From assembly GCA_045660245.1 (NCBI GenBank), contig JAZRDJ010000041.1, positions 1-18,182 of the forward strand: a stretch of DNA of 18,182 bases, read 5' to 3'. How positions within the stretch are numbered: position 1 is the stretch's first letter; every line of letters begins with the position of its first letter. Origin of the DNA: RGIG3872 sp045660245. Its GTDB lineage: Bacteria > Bacillota > Clostridia > Christensenellales > UBA1242. Below are positions 13,741-18,182 of this stretch, in pieces. The notes beneath the pieces are model-generated. The model did not search any database and was not told the origin of the DNA. It saw nothing but the letters and a program-made list of their open reading frames with translations. Both the position numbers and the translations under genes were made by a program.

Positions 13741-14505
13741 ATGGAAAACATCACAAGTTCAAACAATGGCAAAATTGTCATGTTTTCAAAACTTGCTCAA
13801 AAGAAATATAGAGATGAGTATGGTCTTTTTGTGCTTGAAAATCACAAACTCATTGTTGAAGCAGTGAAGCGTGGTGATGAGATTGAGTATTTGGTTGTTG
13901 ATGAAGCAAAACAGGATAAATTTGCTGGATTGATACAGAAACTACATGAACGAACAATCATTGTTCCATCAAATATTTTTGCCAAAATTTCTGAAACTGT
14001 CACAACTCAAGGAGTGCTTGCAATTGTTCAAAAACGAAAAGATGTCAGCCTTGCCAGTCTTGACGGAAGAATTCTTGTCTTGGACAGAATTCAAGACGCT
14101 GGCAATGTTGGGACACTCATGCGCTCGGCGCTCGGATTTGGCTTTCAAAACGTCGTAATGATTGATTCAGCAGATGAGTATAGTTCAAAAGTGATCAGAA
14201 GTTCAGGCGGTAGCATATTTTCGCTTCAAATTGTTCACGCGTCAGAAAAAGAGGTTTTGAACACTGTGCGAAAATCAAACATTCCGGTGTTTACTGCTGA
14301 CATGAATGGAACCAATTTATATGAGTTTGAGGAATTTCCAGAAAATATGATGGTTGTTGTTGGAAATGAAGGACAGGGTGTGAGTGTGAGCCTTGAAGAA
14401 GCATCAACAAACAACCTCATGATTCCAATGGAGGCGGGTCTTGAATCATTAAACGCTGGAGTTTCTGGATCAATCATAATGAGTTATATTCATTCAAAAA
14501 AATAA
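13741..14505 (+). CDS. SpoU/TrmH family RNA 2'-O-ribose methyltransferase
   Basis: A 254-residue SPOUT-class enzyme that methylates a ribose 2'-OH of rRNA (less likely tRNA) with S-adenosylmethionine. An N-terminal L30e-like substrate-binding domain (about 1-100) precedes the knotted catalytic domain. Motif 1 is DRIQDAGNVGTLMRSA (115-130; N122 and catalytic-type R128), motif 2 is VVGNEGQGVS (206-215), and motif 3 is IPMEAGLESLNAGVSGSI (228-245). Motif 3 has Gly where Ala is common. It resembles TsnR/RlmB-type 23S rRNA enzymes, but the target nucleotide cannot be read from sequence. ATG 13741 follows AGGGGTG (13729-13735), and the in-frame GTG at 13735 lies within that site. It is the last gene of the mTERF-like operon. 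No T-rich terminator follows, only a hairpin near 14522. Confidence 0.9.
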   Translation: MENITSSNNGKIVMFSKLAQKKYRDEYGLFVLENHKLIVEAVKRGDEIEYLVVDEAKQDKFAGLIQKLHERTIIVPSNIFAKISETVTTQGVLAIVQKRKDVSLASLDGRILVLDRIQDAGNVGTLMRSALGFGFQNVVMIDSADEYSSKVIRSSGGSIFSLQIVHASEKEVLNTVRKSNIPVFTADMNGTNLYEFEEFPENMMVVVGNEGQGVSVSLEEASTNNLMIPMEAGLESLNAGVSGSIIMSYIHSKK

Positions 14506-14518
14506 TGACAAAAAACAA

Positions 14519-14548
14519 TTGCCAAACACATTGTGTTTGGTGTAATAT
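14519..14548 (+). promoter_or_regulatory. Putative yebC promoter with inverted repeat
   Basis: TTGCCA (14519-14524) with TAATAT (14543-14548) at 18 bases is the best pair; TATTAT (14555-14560) is another possible -10. The inverted repeat CCAAACAC (14522-14529) / GTGTTTGG (14533-14540) overlaps the -35. It could be an operator or, as RNA, a weak hairpin ending the previous transcript, although no T run follows. Confidence 0.45.
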
Positions 14549-14579
14549 AGAGTATATTATTAATAAATAGGAGAAATTT

Positions 14580-15308
14580 ATGAGCGGACATTCAAAATGG
14601 CATAATATTCAAGCAACAAAAAACAAGGCTGATGCGGCTCGTGGAAAAATATTCACAAAAATTGGTCGTGAAATTGCGGTTGCTGTCAAACTTGGCGGCG
14701 CAGACCCAAATACAAACAGCAAACTTTATGATGTGATTCAAAAGGCAAAACAAAACAACATGCCAAATGATAATATCCAAAGATCAATCAAAAAGGCAGC
14801 AGGTGAAACTGATGCAACCAACTATTCAAGCATTACATACGAAGGTTATGGCGCACATGGTGTTGCTTTCATTGTTGAGTGTTTGACTGACAATAAAAAC
14901 AGAACAGCGTCTGACGTTCGTCACCTTTTTGACAAATTTGGTGGAAGCCTCGGCACAACAGGAAGTGTGACTTTCATGTTTAACTATAACGGCGTGATCG
15001 TTCTTCCAAAGAAAGATGGAATGACTGAAGATGACATCATGATGGTGGCACTAGATGCTGGTGCTGATGATATTCAGACAGAAGACGAAGCCTTCGTGGT
15101 TTATACGGCTCCGGACATGCTTCATGCCTGCGTCAAGGCTTTTGAAAATGCAGGGTTTGAGATTGCATCAAGTGGTCAGGAATACATTCCAACCAACACA
15201 ATTGAACTTGATAGCAACCAAAGTGCATCAATTCAAAAACTTGCTGATGCGCTTGAAGATCTCGATGACGTTCAAAATGTATACAACAACGCAGATTTTG
15301 CAGAATAA
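14580..15308 (+). CDS. YebC/PmpR/TACO1 family protein
   Basis: A 242-residue member of the YebC family. Family members have been described as DNA-binding regulators (PmpR), and more recently as ribosome-associated factors that help translate proline-rich stretches. The mitochondrial homologue TACO1 acts in translation. The start MSGHSKWHNIQATKNKADAA and the following ARGKIFTKIGREI are diagnostic. IQRSIKKAAGE, YEGYGAHGVAFIVECLTDN and GSLGTTGSVTFMF continue the match, and the acidic C-terminal half has the usual length. AGGAG (14569-14573) is six bases before the ATG. It appears to be a single-gene unit, with its own putative promoter and a terminator. In a window full of translation genes, the translation role seems the better guess. 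Confidence 0.95.
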   Translation: MSGHSKWHNIQATKNKADAARGKIFTKIGREIAVAVKLGGADPNTNSKLYDVIQKAKQNNMPNDNIQRSIKKAAGETDATNYSSITYEGYGAHGVAFIVECLTDNKNRTASDVRHLFDKFGGSLGTTGSVTFMFNYNGVIVLPKKDGMTEDDIMMVALDAGADDIQTEDEAFVVYTAPDMLHACVKAFENAGFEIASSGQEYIPTNTIELDSNQSASIQKLADALEDLDDVQNVYNNADFAE

Positions 15309-15316
15309 AAAACGAC

Positions 15317-15343
15317 AAAAGCACAGCCCATGCTGTGTTTTTT
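15317..15343 (+). terminator. Rho-independent terminator after yebC
   Basis: CACAGC (15322-15327) / GCTGTG (15332-15337) with loop CCAT, extended by a G-T pair and four A-T pairs, and a T run to 15343. Only 31 bases separate it from the next gene. A TATAAA at 15349-15354 there lacks a matching -35, so the promoter of the next operon is unclear. Confidence 0.88.
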
Positions 15344-15374
15344 GTGTTTATAAAAGAAAAAAGGAGAAAAGGAA

Positions 15375-16628
15375 ATGAAAACGTTTATTTATACAAACAA
15401 GAAGACCGGTATCAACAAACAGCCGTTTGAAGTGGTTGAAACAAAGGGGAAGGGTCATCCTGACAATATTTGTGATACACTGGCTGAAAAAATCTCAGCA
15501 AACTACTCAAAGTACTGCATTGAAAACTATGGGGTAATTTTGAGACACATGATCGACAAACTTTCAATTCTTGGTGGTGGATCAAAAGTTCAGTTTGGCA
15601 AGGGTGAAATGATCGCACCAATCAGACTTTTGGTGAATGGCAGATTTACAGACAGATTCAAGGGTGAGAGAATTGACTACATGGAAATTGTCAGAGCAAC
15701 AATAGTAAATTATTTCAAAGAACTGTTTCCACTCCTTGATACTGACAAATACTTGATGATTGTGGACAACACTCACCACAATGAAGGGCCAGGTGTGGTT
15801 TACAATAACGATGGAACGACAGCCAACGAGCGAAAACTCTTTTTTGAAGCGGTTGATGAAAAAGATATTTTGAGACACAACAATCACAATCGTTGCAATG
15901 ATACATCAACGACCGTGAGTTATTATCCAATGAGCAATCTTGAGCAAACTGTTCTTGAAATTGAGCAAACTCTCAATTCAGATGAATTCAAAGCAAAAAA
16001 GCCTTGGACAGGGAACGATATCAAGGTTATGGGAATGAGAAAAGAAGACAAGATTGAACTCACATCATGCATTCCACTTATTTCAAAATATGTTGAAGAT
16101 TTGGACGACTACAAACAAAAACTCAAAGATCTTGAAAACGATGTAATGGAAATCATTCGAAAACGCTTTCCAGAGAATGAAGTTTCAATTTTTCTCAACA
16201 CCCGTGACAATTATGAAAAGAACGATCTTTACATGACAGCAATTGGAAGCGCGGTGGAAAGTGGGGACGAGGGTGCTGTTGGACGTGGCAACAGATCAAG
16301 AGGCGTAATTCCATTCTCACGCAACTTCAGCATGGAGGCATCATGTGGAAAAAATCCTGTCTATCACACAGGGAAACTCTTTGCCGCGATCGGTGATGAA
16401 CTCAGCAAAAGCATTTTTGATAAGTTTGGTATTGAAAATGTTGTTTATTGTACATCAAAAATGGGCGATCCTATTGCAAACCCATGGAACATTAGTGTAG
16501 AATTAAGCAAAGATGTTGACGATGCTGTCAAAACTGAAATTAACGCGCTTGTTCAAAACGAAATTGAAAACCATGCTGAAGTTACAAAAAGGATTGTTGA
16601 ATCAACAATAAAATTGAATAGTTATTAA
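15375..16628 (+). CDS. Archaeal-type S-adenosylmethionine synthetase
   Basis: Makes S-adenosylmethionine from methionine and ATP. The 417-residue protein belongs to the archaeal MAT family (PF01941), not to the usual bacterial MetK family. Visible signatures are ETKGKGHPDNICD (22-34), KVQFGKGEMIAPI, VDNTHHNEGPG, TSCIPLISKYV, the Gly-rich GDEGAVGRGNRSRG (about 297-310) and SMEASCGKNPVYHTGK (from 319). The C-terminus has VVYCTSKMGDPIANPW, again archaeal in style. AAGGAG (15361-15366) is eight bases before the ATG. It heads a cluster with an AlaRS-like gene, whose ribosome site overlaps this stop codon. The bacterial metK may exist elsewhere, in which case this copy could serve a dedicated pathway. 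Base composition looks like that of the neighbours, so any transfer is not recent. Confidence 0.9.
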   Translation: MKTFIYTNKKTGINKQPFEVVETKGKGHPDNICDTLAEKISANYSKYCIENYGVILRHMIDKLSILGGGSKVQFGKGEMIAPIRLLVNGRFTDRFKGERIDYMEIVRATIVNYFKELFPLLDTDKYLMIVDNTHHNEGPGVVYNNDGTTANERKLFFEAVDEKDILRHNNHNRCNDTSTTVSYYPMSNLEQTVLEIEQTLNSDEFKAKKPWTGNDIKVMGMRKEDKIELTSCIPLISKYVEDLDDYKQKLKDLENDVMEIIRKRFPENEVSIFLNTRDNYEKNDLYMTAIGSAVESGDEGAVGRGNRSRGVIPFSRNFSMEASCGKNPVYHTGKLFAAIGDELSKSIFDKFGIENVVYCTSKMGDPIANPWNISVELSKDVDDAVKTEINALVQNEIENHAEVTKRIVESTIKLNSY

Positions 16629-16641
16629 GGGGTGATTTGCC

Positions 16642-17634
16642 ATGGAAAAAGAATTGTTGCATAATGATTTCATAAAAAGATATTTTTCTGAACATGAGTA
16701 TGAATGTTTGAAGCCAAGCAGTGTGTCAAGAAAAGAAGACACTGTCTTTGTTTCTGCAGGAATCCAACCAATTCTCACAAATTTCCGTGGTGACAAACTT
16801 CAAAAAACGTCAAAGATTTTTGTTCCACAACCAGTGATCAGAACGCAGTATGCTGACAGTATTGCAGAAGGGTCATCTGTTGCGTTCATAAACCCAACAT
16901 CTTCAGGCTTCAATATTTCTGAAAGCGACCACAAAAAACTCATTGATGATTGGTTTGAACTTTTTTATGAACTGGGGTTGAAAAAAGAAAATATCCACAC
17001 CTCTCATGATGAATACGACGACACATGGGGAGATCTCACGCTTTCTGGCAAACGCACGTTCTTTTATTACAACGACCTTGAGATTGGTGATGCGACATTC
17101 TTCACAAAAGTCAAGAGCGATCAGAAAGATGTGGATATTGACACAATGAGTGACATTGGCTTTGGTCTTGAACGTTTGAGATGGTGCATGAATCAGGAAA
17201 AATCATATTATGATCTTTATAGCGACAGTAGGGCAATGTCACCAGAAGTGAAGGCGAGCCTTTCTGTTCTTGCACTCCTTGCTGTCAATGACATCAGACC
17301 ATCAAACAAGAACACGGGTTATAGGGCAAGACTTTTTTCAAAAAAACTCGCAGGTATTATGGACGGGGTGTCAATGACAAAAGACCAGTCCGAGTATCTG
17401 CTTGAATGTGTGGATTACTGGAAAGAATGGCAAGAAAACAAAACCGATGCAGACATTGATGTTGTTCACGGCGAATATATCAGGAATTGCAACAGAATTA
17501 TCATTGACAAACTCGTTCGCGATGGTTACAACAACGTTGCGGGAATAAACATCAATATCCCAAAAACAGAACTCAAAAAGCGATTGCTTTGCTCAGGAGT
17601 AAACAAGGAATTGATTGATGAATATTGCAAATAG
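16642..17634 (+). CDS. Stand-alone AlaRS-like class II aminoacylation core
   Basis: A 330-residue protein related to the N-terminal part of alanyl-tRNA synthetase. The match includes VSAGIQPILTNFRG (37-50) for the AlaRS FTNAGM region, motif 2 with PQPVIRT (62-68), and a DDTWGDLTLSGKR segment (126-138). Motif 3 is DIGFGLERLRW (171-181). RPSNKNTGYRARLF (219-232) mirrors the start of the tRNA-recognition domain of AlaRS. The editing domain, its HxxxH zinc site and C-Ala are absent, and full AlaRS is about 870 residues. It is therefore unlikely to be the cell's AlaRS. It may activate alanine or another small amino acid for a different acceptor. AAGGGGTGA (16627-16635) overlaps the stop of the upstream SAM synthetase gene, indicating coupled expression. 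Confidence 0.8.
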   Translation: MEKELLHNDFIKRYFSEHEYECLKPSSVSRKEDTVFVSAGIQPILTNFRGDKLQKTSKIFVPQPVIRTQYADSIAEGSSVAFINPTSSGFNISESDHKKLIDDWFELFYELGLKKENIHTSHDEYDDTWGDLTLSGKRTFFYYNDLEIGDATFFTKVKSDQKDVDIDTMSDIGFGLERLRWCMNQEKSYYDLYSDSRAMSPEVKASLSVLALLAVNDIRPSNKNTGYRARLFSKKLAGIMDGVSMTKDQSEYLLECVDYWKEWQENKTDADIDVVHGEYIRNCNRIIIDKLVRDGYNNVAGININIPKTELKKRLLCSGVNKELIDEYCK

Positions 17635-17652
17635 AAAAAGGAGAAAAGTTTT

Positions 17653-18182
17653 ATGAAATTATTTTTGTGTGGTGGTGGATGCGGTGCACAAATCAAAGAC
17701 GCATCTTTCAAATTTGAGGGACTGCTTGACAAAAAAAAGCCAGTTCTCTATGTTCCTCTTGCAATGGAACAAGAATTGTACGATAGTTGCAGTGAATGGT
17801 TTTCTGGAGAATGCAAGAATTTTGGTTGTGACAAATTTGAGATGGTCAGATCCTCTCTTGAACTCTCATCAAAAAAACTTGAAGATTATTCAGCAATATT
17901 TATTGGCGGTGGCAACACATTCAAACTTCTAGATGAGATCAACCAAAATGGCAATCGTGACAAAATCATAAATTATCTCAAAAATGGCGGTGTTGTTTTT
18001 GGCGGAAGTGCCGGCGCAATTATCTTTGGAAAAGATATCAACACTTGCTTGCTTGATGATGGCAATGATGTCGGACTTTCAGACACAAGTGGTTTCAACT
18101 TCTTTTCAGATTGTTCAATTCTTTGTCACTACAAAACAAATTCTCTCAAAAAGAATATGCAACATTTGAAAACAATGTCTCA
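17653..18182 (+). CDS. Peptidase S51 (PepE-like) family protein, cut by the window end
   Basis: The reading frame is open to the last base, giving 176 residues without a stop; PepE proteins have about 230. The fold signatures are MKLFLCGGG at the N-terminus, AIFIGGGNTFKLL (around 86-98), the nucleophile elbow GGSAGAI with S119, and CHY with H159. S119 and H159 match the spacing of the catalytic Ser and His of Salmonella PepE, which cleaves Asp-X dipeptides. Relatives in this family also include cyanophycinase. ATG 17653 follows AAGGAG (17638-17643), 18 bases after the AlaRS-like gene, so it is the third gene of that cluster. Its substrate is unknown; a peptide or isopeptide product linked to the AlaRS-like enzyme is one possibility. 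Confidence 0.85.
   Translation, partial: MKLFLCGGGCGAQIKDASFKFEGLLDKKKPVLYVPLAMEQELYDSCSEWFSGECKNFGCDKFEMVRSSLELSSKKLEDYSAIFIGGGNTFKLLDEINQNGNRDKIINYLKNGGVVFGGSAGAIIFGKDINTCLLDDGNDVGLSDTSGFNFFSDCSILCHYKTNSLKKNMQHLKTMS

Noticed and set aside
14522..14540. Strong terminator after the methyltransferase
   Set aside because: The hairpin is good, but no T tract follows. It is listed instead with the putative promoter of yebC.

Overview
The window is ordinary bacterial chromosome in the standard genetic code: TGG encodes Trp, and TGA is a real stop, doubled at the end of the 6893 gene. It is AT-rich, all genes lie on the + strand, and Shine-Dalgarno sites are strong. A YtxC-like gene before thrS, a T-box, an infC-rpmI-rplT leader with an attenuator, DegV, QueH, a TIGR02206/YwaF membrane protein and sigma-A-type promoters together point to Bacillota, probably an uncultivated Clostridia-like lineage. 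This is inference from gene content; no species is named.

Layout. 1-2335: a YwaF-type membrane protein, a DegV lipid-binding protein, then an ArsR/SmtB zinc sensor whose promoter carries a classic TGAA-N6-TTCA operator. 2342-4474: the P1B-2 Zn/Cd/Pb-exporting ATPase it should control. 4458-7551: an argS-queH-(degenerate Mrr-like membrane protein) operon with its own promoter inside the ATPase 3' end and a closing terminator. 7650-10699: a divergent YtxC-like protein, then thrS behind a complete threonine T-box riboswitch (specifier ACC). 10706-12119: the infC-rpmI-rplT operon, with a long leader, an attenuator and a probable AUU start for IF3.

12133-14505 is the most unusual part: one promoter, then two proteins built of mTERF-like helical repeats followed by a SpoU-family RNA 2'-O-methyltransferase. 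14580-15343: yebC and its terminator. 15375-18182 (window edge): an archaeal-type S-adenosylmethionine synthetase, a stand-alone AlaRS-like catalytic core, and a peptidase S51 (PepE-like) gene that runs off the end.

Most of the window serves translation: three synthetase-type genes, tRNA queuosine, IF3, L35, L20, rRNA methylation and YebC. Two clusters deserve follow-up: the mTERF-like/methyltransferase operon, which recalls the mitochondrial MTERF4-NSUN4 pairing, and the archaeal MAT/AlaRS-like/S51 cluster, which looks like a small uncharacterised pathway. I saw no tRNA or rRNA genes, insertion sequences, CRISPR arrays or prophage signals.
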